64,000 nucleotides of DNA. Origin: Rhodobacterales bacterium (GTDB lineage Bacteria; Pseudomonadota; Alphaproteobacteria; Rhodobacterales; Rhodobacteraceae). Below, piece by piece: positions 8,729 to 17,809 of the stretch. The notes beneath the pieces were generated by a model. That model saw only the letters and a program-made list of their open reading frames with translations, had not been told where the DNA came from and ran no database searches. Made by a program: the position numbers and the translations under genes. Where the stretch lies: the NCBI GenBank assembly GCA_026400355.1, contig JAPLPE010000024.1, forward strand, positions 1 through 64,000. Direction: 5' to 3'. Positions within the stretch are counted from its first letter, which is position 1, and the number at the start of each line of letters is the position of its first letter.

Positions 8729-9385
8729 TCACGCCACCAACCCCCGCGCCAGATGCAGCCTTGCCCCCATCCGCGCGGCGATCCGCTCCGAATGCGTGAC
8801 GATCAGCAGCCCCGCCCCCGTCTCGGCCGCCAGGTCCAGCATCAGCGCCAGAACCCCGTCTGCCGTCACCTCGTCCAGGTTCCCCGTCGGCTCATCCGCC
8901 AGCACGACCTTGGGCCGCGCCGAAAGCGTCCGCGCAATCGCCACCCGCTGCTGCTGCCCGCCTGACAGTTGCTCGGGATACTTGCCCAGATGCGGCTCCA
9001 GCCCCATCCGGGCTGCGAGCACACGGTCCCATTCCGGATCATGTCGCCCCGCCAGCCGCGCCTGAAACGCGATATTCGCCCCGACCATCAGACTCGGGAT
9101 CAGGTTGAACTGCTGGAATACCACCCCCACCGTCCCGCGACGCACCGCAGCCCGACCCCGGTCGTCCAGCCCAGTCATCTCCACCCCGTCCAGCATGACA
9201 GACCCGCTGTCAGGCGAATCGAGCCCACCGATCAGATGCAACAGCGTGCTCTTCCCGCTTCCCGACTCGCCCGTCAGGGCCAGAGTCTCGCCCGCGCCAA
9301 GGTCCAGATCGACCCCGCGCAGCACAGGCACAGGCCCGTCAGGCCCCGGATAGGTCTTGGTCAGATTGCGAACGGTCATAAGCAT
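8729..9385 (-). CDS. ABC transporter ATP-binding protein (LolD/MacB type)
   Basis: About 218 residues with a complete nucleotide-binding domain. Walker A is GESGSGKST, the Q-loop region is GVVFQQFNLIPSLMV, the signature is LSGGQQQRVAIART, and Walker B is VVLADEPTGNLD, followed by a switch histidine in IVTHSE. It belongs with LolD, MacB and FtsE-like ATPases. Three possible starts lie close together (9394 GTG, 9385 ATG, 9379 ATG). AGGG sits at good spacing for either ATG, so the exact start is uncertain by two residues. It is the first gene of the coupled ABC–AttH–PPOX unit. Confidence 0.9.
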   Translation of the reverse strand: MLMTVRNLTKTYPGPDGPVPVLRGVDLDLGAGETLALTGESGSGKSTLLHLIGGLDSPDSGSVMLDGVEMTGLDDRGRAAVRRGTVGVVFQQFNLIPSLMVGANIAFQARLAGRHDPEWDRVLAARMGLEPHLGKYPEQLSGGQQQRVAIARTLSARPKVVLADEPTGNLDEVTADGVLALMLDLAAETGAGLLIVTHSERIAARMGARLHLARGLVA

Positions 9386-9444
9386 GCCCTGCACCTAACC
9401 CGTCCGGCCCCCAAGGGAACAGAGCCGGGCCGAAATATCGCAGA

Positions 9445-10566
9445 TCAGGCCCGCGCCGCGTCCCCGATGGCCCGCCGTGTCAGGCCCGTCACCAAAAGGA
9501 TCACCACGGACAGCACCGCTGCCGCCACGGCCACCGCGACGAACAGTTGCGGCAACCCGATCCGCGACAGAAGCGCCGCAAAAACGAACGGCCCCACTGC
9601 CGCGCCCGACAGGCCCGACAACAGCATCGCCGCCGACATGCGGGGATCTTCGCCCAAAAGCTGCGTCCCCCAGACAAAGAACGACGGGAACGCCAGCCCG
9701 ACAAACCCGCCAGCCAGCACATAACCCACCGCCTCGAACCCCGCTGCCGCCAGCCCCGCCGAAGCCGCCGTTCCCGCCACCCCGATCAGGAACATCCGGT
9801 CCGCCGGGATCATCCGCGTCAGCCAGTACAACGCCAGCCTCCCGATCAGGAACGCCGTAAAGAACCCCGACGCCAGCCCCGCCGCCATGTTCTCTGACCA
9901 GCCAAGTGAGATCAGCGCCGACGCACCCAGCCCGCTCAACGCCATCTCCAGACAGACAGCGATGAAGTTCAGCCCCAGAATCCCCATCCGCCAATGCAGG
10001 ATCGACGGCAGCCCGCCCTTGCTCGCCGCCGCCTGCTCGCCCTTGTACAGCACGATCAGCGACAGCGCGAAAACCGCGATCCCGGCATAGACGATCGTGA
10101 TGCTGCCCCCGGCCCAGACATACATCAGCGGCCCGGCGATCAGCCCGACCCCCGATATCCCGTTGACCAGCCCCACCATGCCCGGCCCCTTGCGCCCGAA
10201 CCCGGCCAGAAAATCCCGGTTCACATGGGTCGCAATCAACCCGAACCCCGCCCCGGCAATCAGACTGCCCAAGAGCGTCAGCGGCCAGTTGATCATCAGC
10301 GCGATCAGCCCCGTCCCCGCCGCCATGAACAGCATCGATACCCGCGACCCAAGGCCCCGCACCCCCAGCGTCACCGCCAGAACGGCCAGCACCCCGCCCC
10401 CCGCATGGGTGGACAAAATCAGGCTCGCCGATCCGGTATCAAGGCCATAGGCCCGCGTGAACGCAGGCAGGGCCACGCCATAGATCGCGCCCAGAACGCC
10501 AATCAACACAAATGACAGCGCCCCCGAAACAAAGAGGCGGGACATGAAACCGGGGGTATCCGACAT
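9445..10566 (-). CDS. MFS transporter
   Basis: A 373-residue permease with about twelve hydrophobic segments, for example LFVSGALSFVLIGVLGAIYGVALP at the start, typical of a short major facilitator. It resembles the YbfB/YjiJ-like uptake or export carriers, but no substrate can be assigned. The ATG at 10564-10566 begins MSDTPGFMSR; the open frame upstream of it lacks hydrophobic character. The gene ends about 60 bp before the ABC ATPase start and may be transcribed with it. It is divergent from the SDR gene at 10819, sharing a 250-bp control region. Confidence 0.85.
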   Translation of the reverse strand: MSDTPGFMSRLFVSGALSFVLIGVLGAIYGVALPAFTRAYGLDTGSASLILSTHAGGGVLAVLAVTLGVRGLGSRVSMLFMAAGTGLIALMINWPLTLLGSLIAGAGFGLIATHVNRDFLAGFGRKGPGMVGLVNGISGVGLIAGPLMYVWAGGSITIVYAGIAVFALSLIVLYKGEQAAASKGGLPSILHWRMGILGLNFIAVCLEMALSGLGASALISLGWSENMAAGLASGFFTAFLIGRLALYWLTRMIPADRMFLIGVAGTAASAGLAAAGFEAVGYVLAGGFVGLAFPSFFVWGTQLLGEDPRMSAAMLLSGLSGAAVGPFVFAALLSRIGLPQLFVAVAVAAAVLSVVILLVTGLTRRAIGDAARA

Positions 10567-10713
10567 GGACTTTTCGCCTTGGGATTGGCCTGCCCGCCTC
10601 CGATGCCGCAACCCGCCCCCAAGGTCCAGAGGTCACGGATCAGAACCCCGTCAAATGCGCCCGATCTGCAGCATTCACCCGTCAATCAGGCAGTCGATGA
10701 ACCGTCAACAGCA

Positions 10714-10753
10714 ATTTGCGCAAATCTACGCAAATCCCGGAGTCCCGCAAATC
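10714..10753. promoter_or_regulatory. Candidate operator in MFS/SDR intergenic region
   Basis: A perfect 12-bp palindrome ATTTGCGCAAAT lies at 10714-10725. The octamer CGCAAATC recurs as direct repeats at 10719-10726, 10729-10736 and 10746-10753, so the first two are exactly 10 bp (one helical turn) apart. The cluster is about 65 bp before the SDR start and 150 bp from the divergent MFS start. It looks like a regulator binding site, but I cannot name the regulator. Confidence 0.5.
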
Positions 10754-10818
10754 TGCCCTTGCAGGGACGCCGCCCAGACGCCAAACAAAGGCCAAACCTC
10801 ACCACGGGCAAAAGGATC

Positions 10819-11553
10819 ATGCAGATGGCAAACCTTTCGGGCAAATGGGCCTTCGTCACCGGGGCCAGCCGTGGCGTGGGCCACCACATCGCCGCGGGCC
10901 TCGCCGCGCAGGGCTGCAACCTCGTGCTCCACAGCCGCGAAACCGCCCACACCGCCGCGCTGACCGCCAAACTCACAGCGCAAGGCACCAAGGTCATCCC
11001 CGTCGCCGCCGAGCTCTCCGACCCCGCCCAGGTCGAGGCGATGCTCGATCAGGTCCAATCCGCAGGCCCCATCGACATCCTCTACAACAACGCCGCCCTG
11101 ATGACCCCCAAGCGCAGCGACCCCTGGGATACCCCCGCCGCCGACCTTGGCCTCTCGTTTCAGGTCAACGTCATCGCCCTTGTCCGCATCTGCGCCCGCC
11201 TCGCCCCGCCGATGGTCGCCCGCCGCTGGGGCCGCATCGTCAATCTGACCTCGGGCATCATGGATCAGCCCGAACTCACCGCCTACGCCATCTCCAAGGC
11301 CGCCGTCGACAAATACGTCCGCGACTTCGCCCCCGCCCTGCGCGGCTCCGGAGTCACCATGAACCTCCTCGACCCCGGCTGGCTCCGCACCGACCTCGGC
11401 GGCGCCAACGCCCCCGGAGACCCGGCTTCCGTCCTCCCCGGCGCCCTCGTCCCCGCCCTCCTTGACGATGGCGTCAGCGGCCGCTTCTTCCGCGCGCAGG
11501 ACTATGCCGGGCTGGATATGGAAGAGGCGCTGGAAAAGGCGGTGGCTGGTTAA
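10819..11553 (+). CDS. Short-chain dehydrogenase/reductase
   Basis: A 244-residue classical SDR. The cofactor motif TGASRGVG is at residues 14-21, NNAA at about 90, and the catalytic Ser in NLTSGIM is near 145. The YAISK motif gives catalytic Tyr156 and Lys160. An Arg right after TGAS suggests NADP(H), which is family knowledge. The open frame begins far upstream, but the ATG at 10819 has AAAGG in front and gives a standard N-terminus. The substrate is unknown; such enzymes act on hydroxyl/keto groups of fatty acyl chains, sugars or polyols. Codon use is extremely C-rich at third positions compared with the following sulfatase. Confidence 0.9.
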   Translation: MQMANLSGKWAFVTGASRGVGHHIAAGLAAQGCNLVLHSRETAHTAALTAKLTAQGTKVIPVAAELSDPAQVEAMLDQVQSAGPIDILYNNAALMTPKRSDPWDTPAADLGLSFQVNVIALVRICARLAPPMVARRWGRIVNLTSGIMDQPELTAYAISKAAVDKYVRDFAPALRGSGVTMNLLDPGWLRTDLGGANAPGDPASVLPGALVPALLDDGVSGRFFRAQDYAGLDMEEALEKAVAG

Positions 11554-11580
11554 GGAACGGCCAGCCAGACGCACTTTTTT
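11544..11580 (+). terminator. Probable terminator after the SDR gene
   Basis: GGCTGG (11544-11549) pairs with CCAGCC (11561-11566) across the stop codon, and a run of six T residues ends at 11580. The eight bases between stem and T-run are more than ideal, so this is a moderate call. Confidence 0.4.
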
Positions 11581-11747
11581 GCCAGAGGGGGCTTTGCCCC
11601 AACCGGGCATGACGCCACTCATCACAAATCACTGATTATTGTTGATCCATATGGCTGCCCGTCGCAGGCTGAAGGCATGAGTCGCCGGATCAATCCGCCT
11701 CTCTTGCCTGACCGAATTGGCAACGATCTGATGAGTAGGACCCGCCC

Positions 11748-14096
11748 ATGCGCCTGATCCCCACCCTTGCCTTGTCCCTGGCGGCAAGTCTTTCGACCCT
11801 GTCTGTCAGGGCGCAGGAAACGACGGCCCCCGATTTTGACCGTTCGGTCCTTCCCATTGCCACCGGCCCCTTCACCGGCACAGTGGGCCTGCGCTCCGAT
11901 GACTCCACCCCCGCCTTTCCGCGCCCTGTGACAGCGCCGGAAGGCGCGCCAAACGTGCTTCTGGTTCTTCTCGACGACGTGGGCTTTGGCGCGTCCAGCG
12001 CGTTCGGCGGCATCATCGATACGCCAAATCTCGAGGCTCTTGCAGCCGAGGGTTTGCGCTACAACCGCTTTCACACCACGGCCGTCTGCAGCCCGACGCG
12101 CGCAGCGTTGATCACCGGACGCAACCATCACGCAGCGCATACCGGCGTCGTGATGGAAATGGCCACCGGCTTTGACGGCTACAATAGTCTGCTCGGCAAG
12201 GATATGGCCAGCATCGGCGCCATGCTGACCCTGAACGGCTACAACACCGCATGGTTCGGCAAGAACCACAACGTGCCCGACTGGCAATCCACGCAGGCAG
12301 GCCCATTCGACCTTTGGCCGACAGGTCTGGGGTTCGAGAAGTTTTACGGGTTCATCGGCGGGGTGGCGAATAACTGGCGACCCGCGCTGTTCGATGGCAC
12401 AACGCCGATCGAACCCTACGTCGGCAATCCCGACTATAATCTGGACTACGATCTCGCGGATCAGGCCATCCACTGGATCACGATGCAGCAGACCGTTGCA
12501 CCCGACAAACCCTTCTTCGCCTATATCGCGCCGGGCGCCATCCATGCCCCACAGCATGCAAGACCCGAGTGGATTGCCAAATACGAGGGTCGTTTCGACA
12601 TGGGCTGGGACAAGATGCGCGAGGAAATCTTCGCGCGCCAGCTTGAGATGGGAATCATCCCTCCCGACACCGAACTCACGCCGCGCCCGGAAGAGATTCC
12701 CAGTTGGGATTCGATGGACGACCGGCAAAAAAGGGTGATGGCCCACATGATGGAAGTTGCGGCGGGTCAGCTTTCTCAGGTGGACTACAACTTCGGTCGC
12801 GTCATGGCAGCCATCGACGCCTTGGGCGAAACCGATAACACGCTGGTCATCTTCGTGATCGGTGACAACGGCGGCAGCGGCGAAGGCACGTTGCAGGGTG
12901 TATTCAACGATATGAACATCGTCTCGCAAAGCACCGAGACCCTCGACTATCTGGAAGCCAACATGGCGGACATGGGCAGCTGGAAGTCATCGAACCTTTA
13001 TGGTGTGCCTTGGGCTTGGGCCACGAACACGCCGTTCCAATGGACCAAACAGGTGGCCAGCCATTTCGGCGGCACGCGCAACGGTCTCATCATCTCATGG
13101 CCCGATGGGATCGAGGCGCGCGGTGAAATCCGCTCTCAGTTCACCCACGTCATCGACATCGTGCCGACCATACTGGAGGCTGCGAACATACCTCAGCCGG
13201 TTTCTGTAAACGGCGTGGACCAGACCCCGATCCAGGGGATCAGCATGGTCTACAGCTTCGACGATGCCGACGCTGAAAGCCGTCGCATAACACAGTACTT
13301 CGAGATTTTCGGAAACTCCGGCATCTACCACGACGGCTGGTTCGCCGGGACCAGACCGTTCCGTCTGCCGTGGAGCGGCGTGGGGACGGATGTGGATGTG
13401 ATGACCACGGAATGGGAACTCTACAACATCGACGAGGACTTCTCGCAGGCGCGAAATCTGGCCGCCGAAATGCCTGAAAAGCTGCGTGAAATGCAGATCC
13501 GCTTCTACGCCGAGGCGGCGAGAAACAATGTGCTGCCGATCCAGACCTCGGCAGCCGAGAGGTTCGGTGAAGGCATTCGGCCAAGTCTGGTGGGGGATCG
13601 CACATCTTTCACCTACACCGCCGGTCTGACCCGCATTCCCGAAGGTGCCGCCCCACCCATCAAGAACCGAAGCTGGAGCCTGACCGCCGACGTTACCCTG
13701 ACCGAGGGCGATACAGGCGTGATTGCCACGGAGGGGGGCATTCTGGCCGGATGGGCGCTATACTTCGAGGCAGGCAAGCCGGTATTCAGTTACAGCTTCA
13801 CCAACGGCGAAAGGTGGCGCATCGCCGCCGAGGAACCGCTGCCCGCCGGTGAGCACAAGCTTGTCATGGCCTTCACCTATGACGGGGATGGCATGGGCAA
13901 GGGTGGTGACGTCACCATCACGGCGAACGACACGGTCGTGGCCGAAGGGCGTGTCGAGCGGACCGTTCCCTTCCGGTTTTCGACCGAAGAAACCTTCGAT
14001 GTCGGTGAGGATACCGGAACACCAGTGGACCTGTCCTATGACACGCCAGCCGTCTTCACGGGTGAACTCGGAAGGGTCGTCATCGACCTGAAATGA
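11748..14096 (+). CDS. Exported arylsulfatase
   Basis: A 782-residue sulfatase with a signal peptide (residues 1 to about 22, ending RAQ). Metal-binding acidic residues appear in LLDDVGFG (76-77). The sulfatase signature CSPTRAALITGRN begins at Cys114, the residue converted to formylglycine in active type I sulfatases. Substrate-side motifs GDNGGSGEGT and FGGTRNGLIISWP follow, and a C-terminal beta-rich domain covers roughly residues 580-782. It hydrolyses sulfate esters in the periplasm or outside the cell. No formylglycine-generating enzyme is in the window. Third-position GC is lower than in the SDR and kbl flanks, which hints at separate acquisition. No sugar genes are adjacent. Confidence 0.93.
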   Translation: MRLIPTLALSLAASLSTLSVRAQETTAPDFDRSVLPIATGPFTGTVGLRSDDSTPAFPRPVTAPEGAPNVLLVLLDDVGFGASSAFGGIIDTPNLEALAAEGLRYNRFHTTAVCSPTRAALITGRNHHAAHTGVVMEMATGFDGYNSLLGKDMASIGAMLTLNGYNTAWFGKNHNVPDWQSTQAGPFDLWPTGLGFEKFYGFIGGVANNWRPALFDGTTPIEPYVGNPDYNLDYDLADQAIHWITMQQTVAPDKPFFAYIAPGAIHAPQHARPEWIAKYEGRFDMGWDKMREEIFARQLEMGIIPPDTELTPRPEEIPSWDSMDDRQKRVMAHMMEVAAGQLSQVDYNFGRVMAAIDALGETDNTLVIFVIGDNGGSGEGTLQGVFNDMNIVSQSTETLDYLEANMADMGSWKSSNLYGVPWAWATNTPFQWTKQVASHFGGTRNGLIISWPDGIEARGEIRSQFTHVIDIVPTILEAANIPQPVSVNGVDQTPIQGISMVYSFDDADAESRRITQYFEIFGNSGIYHDGWFAGTRPFRLPWSGVGTDVDVMTTEWELYNIDEDFSQARNLAAEMPEKLREMQIRFYAEAARNNVLPIQTSAAERFGEGIRPSLVGDRTSFTYTAGLTRIPEGAAPPIKNRSWSLTADVTLTEGDTGVIATEGGILAGWALYFEAGKPVFSYSFTNGERWRIAAEEPLPAGEHKLVMAFTYDGDGMGKGGDVTITANDTVVAEGRVERTVPFRFSTEETFDVGEDTGTPVDLSYDTPAVFTGELGRVVIDLK

Positions 14097-14110
14097 TGCC
14101 CACACGCTCT

Positions 14111-14134
14111 GCCGCCATCCTTTGGGGTGGCGGC
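14111..14134. terminator. Hairpin between sulfatase and tdh
   Basis: GCCGCCA (14111-14117) pairs with TGGCGGC (14128-14134), with extra G:C pairs inside, in the 45-bp gap between the convergent sulfatase and tdh genes. It has no long T-run, so it may be a weak or bidirectional terminator. Confidence 0.4.
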
Positions 14135-14141
14135 GGCGACT

Positions 14142-15179
14142 TTACGTCCAGTCCAGCACAACCTTCCCGCTTTTCCCTGACAGCATCGCGCCGAACCCGT
14201 CGCGGAACTCATCCACCTTGAACCGGTGCGTGATCACCCGCCGCACGTCCAGCCCGTTTTCCAGCATGGCGATCATCTTGTACCAGGTCTCGAAAATCTC
14301 GCGGCCATAGACGCCCTTGATGGTGATCGCCTTGAACACGATCCGGGACCAATCCACCGGGCTTTTCCCCGGCGGAATACCCAAGAGAGCAATCCGCCCG
14401 CCCATCACAAGGCTTTCAACCATCTGGTCCATCGCCCGCTGATTGCCCGACATTTCAAGGCCCACGTCAAAGCCTTCCTTCATCTTCAGCCCCGCCATGA
14501 CCTCTTTCAGGTCCTGCGTGGCCACATTCACCGGCACCACATCCGCCACCTCGGCGGCAAGGGCGAGCCTGTCCGGATTCACATCCGTAATGACCACATG
14601 CCGCGCCCCCACATGCCGAACGACAGCCGCCGCCATGATGCCAGTCGGCCCGGCCCCGGTGATCAGCACATCCTCACCCACCAGATCGAAGGACAGCGCC
14701 GTGTGAACCGCATTCCCCAAGGGATCAAGGATCGCCCCGATCTCGTCATCAATCGCATCGGGCAGGAGCACCACGTTGAACGCGGGCAGGCGCAGGAACT
14801 CGGCAAAGGCCCCCTGTTCGTTCACCCCGATCCCCCGCGTCGCCGGGTCCAGATGGAACTTTCCGGCCCGCGACTGGCGCGATGTCTTGCCGATCAGATG
14901 CCCTTCACCCGAAACCCGCTGCCCGATCTTCAGGTCGGTGACGTTTTTTCCTAATTCTACTATTTCTCCGGCAAACTCGTGCCCGGTGATCATCGGTACC
15001 GGAATCGTCCGCGCCGCCCATTCGTCCCATTGCCAGATATGAATATCCGTCCCGCAGATCCCCGTCTTCTTCACCCGGATCAGCACGTCATCCGGCCCGA
15101 TCGCTGGCACGGCCGCGTTCACCATCCACAGCCCCACCTCGGCCTTCGACTTCTCCAGCGCCTTCATCCCGTTCGTCAT
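14142..15179 (-). CDS. tdh: L-threonine 3-dehydrogenase
   Basis: A 345-residue medium-chain dehydrogenase. It oxidises threonine to 2-amino-3-ketobutyrate with NAD+, the substrate of Kbl next door. The catalytic zinc region is present ([13 protein letters not shown] with Cys42; GHEFAGE with His66/Glu67), as are the Rossmann motif [10 protein letters not shown] and the family ending GKVVLDW. The lobe that carries four structural-zinc cysteines in the enterobacterial enzyme has none here: the loop after EGHLIG (about residues 92-115) is cysteine-free. Similar loops are, as I recall, common in Rhodobacterales. The ATG overlaps the kbl stop (ATGA), so translation is coupled. Confidence 0.95.
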   Translation of the reverse strand: MTNGMKALEKSKAEVGLWMVNAAVPAIGPDDVLIRVKKTGICGTDIHIWQWDEWAARTIPVPMITGHEFAGEIVELGKNVTDLKIGQRVSGEGHLIGKTSRQSRAGKFHLDPATRGIGVNEQGAFAEFLRLPAFNVVLLPDAIDDEIGAILDPLGNAVHTALSFDLVGEDVLITGAGPTGIMAAAVVRHVGARHVVITDVNPDRLALAAEVADVVPVNVATQDLKEVMAGLKMKEGFDVGLEMSGNQRAMDQMVESLVMGGRIALLGIPPGKSPVDWSRIVFKAITIKGVYGREIFETWYKMIAMLENGLDVRRVITHRFKVDEFRDGFGAMLSGKSGKVVLDWT

Positions 15180-16360
15180 GCCAGAACCCCCGTATCCCGC
15201 CCGGCCTCGGCAAAGGCCGCCAATGCCTGATCCAGATCACCCTTCGTCAGCGCCGCATTCATCTGCGTCCTGATCCGCGCCCGCCCCTTGGGGACGACCG
15301 GGAAGAAGAACCCGCTCACATAGACCCCCAGTTCGAACAGCCGCGCCGCCATCGCCTGCGCCTTGGGCGCATCATAGAGCATCACCGGAATGATTGGATG
15401 CTCCCCCGGCAACAGATCAAACCCCGCCTCGGTCAGCCCCGCCCGCCAATCCGCCGCATTTGCAAACAACTGCGCCCGCAGATGATCGCCCTCTTCCACC
15501 AGCCGCAACGCCTCAATCCCCGCCGCCACAACGGCCGGGGGCAGGGCGTTGGAAAACAGATAGGGCCGCGCCCTTTGCCGCAACAGGTCCACAACCGCCT
15601 GCGGCCCCGCGATATAGCCACCAATGGCCCCGCCCAAAGCCTTTCCCAGCGTCCCCGTCATCACATCGGCCCGCACCCCGGCATGGGCTGGCGTCCCCTT
15701 GCCCTTGGGCCCCATGAACCCCGTCGCATGGCAATCATCGACCATGACCAGCGCGTCGTACCGGTCCGCCAGCGTCCGGATTTCACGTAAGTTCGCCAGA
15801 TACCCATCCATCGAAAACACGCCATCCGTGGCAATCATCACATGCCGCGCGCCCCCGGCCCGCGCGGCCTTCAACTGAGTCTCCAGATCGTCCATATCCG
15901 AATTCGCAAACCGGAACCGCTTCGCCTTGCACAACCTTATCCCGTCAATAATCGACGCATGGTTCAGCGAATCCGAGATGACGGCATCCTCCTCGCCCAG
16001 AAGCGGCTCGAACAATGCCCCGTTGGCATCGAAACAGGCCGCAAACAGGATGGAATCATCCTGCTCCAGAAACGCCGCCAGCCGCCGCTCAAGCTCGCGG
16101 TGCAGATCCTGCGTCCCGCAGATGAACCGCACCGACGCCATGCCGTAGCCATGCGCATCCATCGCCGCCTTCGCCGCCGTGATCAGCGCGGGATGATCCG
16201 CCAGCCCCAGATAATTGTTGGCGCACAGGTTGATGACCTCACGGCCCCCGACATCCACCCGCACCCCCTGCGGCCCGCGGATCTCGCGCTCGGTCTTCCA
16301 CAGGCCTTCGCCACGGATCTCTGTCAGCCGGGCCGAGATATCGTCAAGAAAACGGGACAT
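15176..16360 (-). CDS. kbl: Glycine C-acetyltransferase (2-amino-3-ketobutyrate CoA ligase)
   Basis: A 394-residue PLP-dependent alpha-oxoamine synthase. It cleaves 2-amino-3-ketobutyrate with CoA to glycine and acetyl-CoA, completing threonine degradation with Tdh. Visible motifs are [33 protein letters not shown] (the Asp and His contact PLP) and [10 protein letters not shown], with Lys240 forming the Schiff base. Length fits the family. It is the promoter-proximal gene of a two-gene operon with tdh. GGAG lies about 7 nt before the ATG. No glycine riboswitch is visible in the short upstream gap. Confidence 0.96.
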   Translation of the reverse strand: MSRFLDDISARLTEIRGEGLWKTEREIRGPQGVRVDVGGREVINLCANNYLGLADHPALITAAKAAMDAHGYGMASVRFICGTQDLHRELERRLAAFLEQDDSILFAACFDANGALFEPLLGEEDAVISDSLNHASIIDGIRLCKAKRFRFANSDMDDLETQLKAARAGGARHVMIATDGVFSMDGYLANLREIRTLADRYDALVMVDDCHATGFMGPKGKGTPAHAGVRADVMTGTLGKALGGAIGGYIAGPQAVVDLLRQRARPYLFSNALPPAVVAAGIEALRLVEEGDHLRAQLFANAADWRAGLTEAGFDLLPGEHPIIPVMLYDAPKAQAMAARLFELGVYVSGFFFPVVPKGRARIRTQMNAALTKGDLDQALAAFAEAGRDTGVLA

Positions 16361-16438
16361 GGGCGCACTCCTTCTCGCTCGCGGGATACGCCCCCGACGC
16401 TACAGCCCCTGCACCAGAACCGACACCTCCTGACGCAA

Positions 16439-17683
16439 TCAGGCCGCGAGCGCGACAGGCCCGCGCGACTCCCGGATCGGCAGATGGATCAGCGCCGAAA
16501 ACGCCCCGATCCCGATCCCGATCCACCAGACAAGGGTATAGCTCCCATAGGCATCATAAAGCCGCCCGCCAAGCCACACGCCCAGAAACGCCCCGATCTG
16601 ATGGCTCAGGAACACGATCCCATATAGCGTCCCCATGTACCGCACGCCATAAAGATGCGCGACAAGGCCCGATGTCAGCGGCACGGTAGCAAGCCACAGG
16701 CTCCCCATCACAGCCGAAAACACCAGCACGGTAAACGGAGTCATCGGCAACAGGATGAACCACACACAGATCAGCGTCCGCCCGGTATAGATCCCGGACA
16801 AAAGGTACTTCTTGGGGAAATGCTTGCCCGCCCAACCAGCGGTCAGCGTGCCCACGATATTGGCCAACCCGATCACTGAAATCGCAATCGCGCCCAGCGC
16901 GCTCGTCGTCGTGATCCCCATCCCGTGCAGCACCGACCCGGGCAGGATTGGCCCGCACATCTCGGTCACGAAAGCCGGGAAATGCGCGGTAAGGAACCCA
17001 AGCTGATAGCCGCAGGAAAAAAAGCCAAGGAAAATGAACGTATAGGATGGATCGCGGAACGCCCCCTTCAGGACGGTCCCCATCGACGCCTGCAAATCCC
17101 CTCTTGACGCCGCGGCCGGGCTCTTGATGAAGGGCAAGGCCAGAAGCGTGCACAGCATCGTGACCGCAAAGACAATGAACACCGACTGCCACGCCATGAA
17201 CCTCAGCAGATATTCGGCCAAAGGCGGTCCGAACACCTGTCCCGCCGACCCCGCCGCCGTCGCAATGGCGAGCGACATTGACCGGTTCTCCGCACTCGAA
17301 GCGCGTCCCACAACGGCCAGCACCACGCCGAACCCCGCTCCGGCGATGCCGAAACCCACCAGCACTTCAAGCGCTTGCATCGCCCCCGGCGTTGTCGCAA
17401 AGGCCGACAGGATAAGCCCCGACGCATAAAGCAGGACCCCCGCCACAATGGCCTTCCGGTCGCCGATCTTCTCGGCAATCGCGCCAAAGAACGGCTGCCC
17501 GATCCCCCAGGCCAGATTCTGGATCGCGATCGCAAGGCTGAACTCGGCCCGGGGCCAGCCGAACTCTTCGGCAATCGGAATCTGGAACACACCAAAGGCA
17601 CCCCTGATCGCAAAGCCGATCATCAGGATGACACAGCCCGAAATCAGGACCGGGGTGACAAGGGCGGCAGGGCGCATGGACAT
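16439..17683 (-). CDS. MFS transporter, monocarboxylate/oxalate-formate-like
   Basis: A 414-residue twelve-helix carrier. It has FGVFQIPIAEEFGWPRAEFSL near the N-terminus, a pattern (FGVF…EFGW.R…S) typical of the MCT/oxalate:formate antiporter branch. A conserved G-x-x-x-D-R-K loop follows helix 2 (GAIAEKIGDRKAIV). The ATG at 17681-17683 begins MSMRPAALVTP; an upstream TTG in frame (17710) would add nine polar residues and is less likely. It reads in the same direction as kbl–tdh, with a 78-bp gap. The substrate is unknown but is probably an organic acid. Confidence 0.82.
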   Translation of the reverse strand: MSMRPAALVTPVLISGCVILMIGFAIRGAFGVFQIPIAEEFGWPRAEFSLAIAIQNLAWGIGQPFFGAIAEKIGDRKAIVAGVLLYASGLILSAFATTPGAMQALEVLVGFGIAGAGFGVVLAVVGRASSAENRSMSLAIATAAGSAGQVFGPPLAEYLLRFMAWQSVFIVFAVTMLCTLLALPFIKSPAAASRGDLQASMGTVLKGAFRDPSYTFIFLGFFSCGYQLGFLTAHFPAFVTEMCGPILPGSVLHGMGITTTSALGAIAISVIGLANIVGTLTAGWAGKHFPKKYLLSGIYTGRTLICVWFILLPMTPFTVLVFSAVMGSLWLATVPLTSGLVAHLYGVRYMGTLYGIVFLSHQIGAFLGVWLGGRLYDAYGSYTLVWWIGIGIGAFSALIHLPIRESRGPVALAA

Positions 17684-17809
17684 GGGCGGATCTGTCCCAC
17701 GCTGCGACAAACTGTCAATCCGTCATATGTGCGCCACGTCATCACTCATCGTGATCCCCCTTACCAAGGTCGGCTTTCCCAACCGGAAACGGCAGGTTAT
17801 GCCTTTTCC

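Noticed and set aside
7663-8799. 378-residue plus-strand frame rich in Arg, Gln and Pro
   Set aside because: Antisense to the FtsX-like permease. A hydrophobic protein read backwards yields such Arg/Gln/Pro-rich frames.
10726-11625. 299-residue minus-strand frame rich in Gly, Asp and Val
   Set aside because: Antisense shadow of the SDR gene; the composition is what reverse-complemented GCC/CTC codons give.
11622-12929. 435-residue open frame on the minus strand
   Set aside because: It is fully antisense to the arylsulfatase, which has a signal peptide and the CSPTR motif. The frame has no family resemblance and is open only because of codon composition.
16361-16438. Possible glycine riboswitch before kbl
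   Set aside because: Only 78 bp separate kbl from the MFS stop, and no tandem aptamer-like structure is visible.
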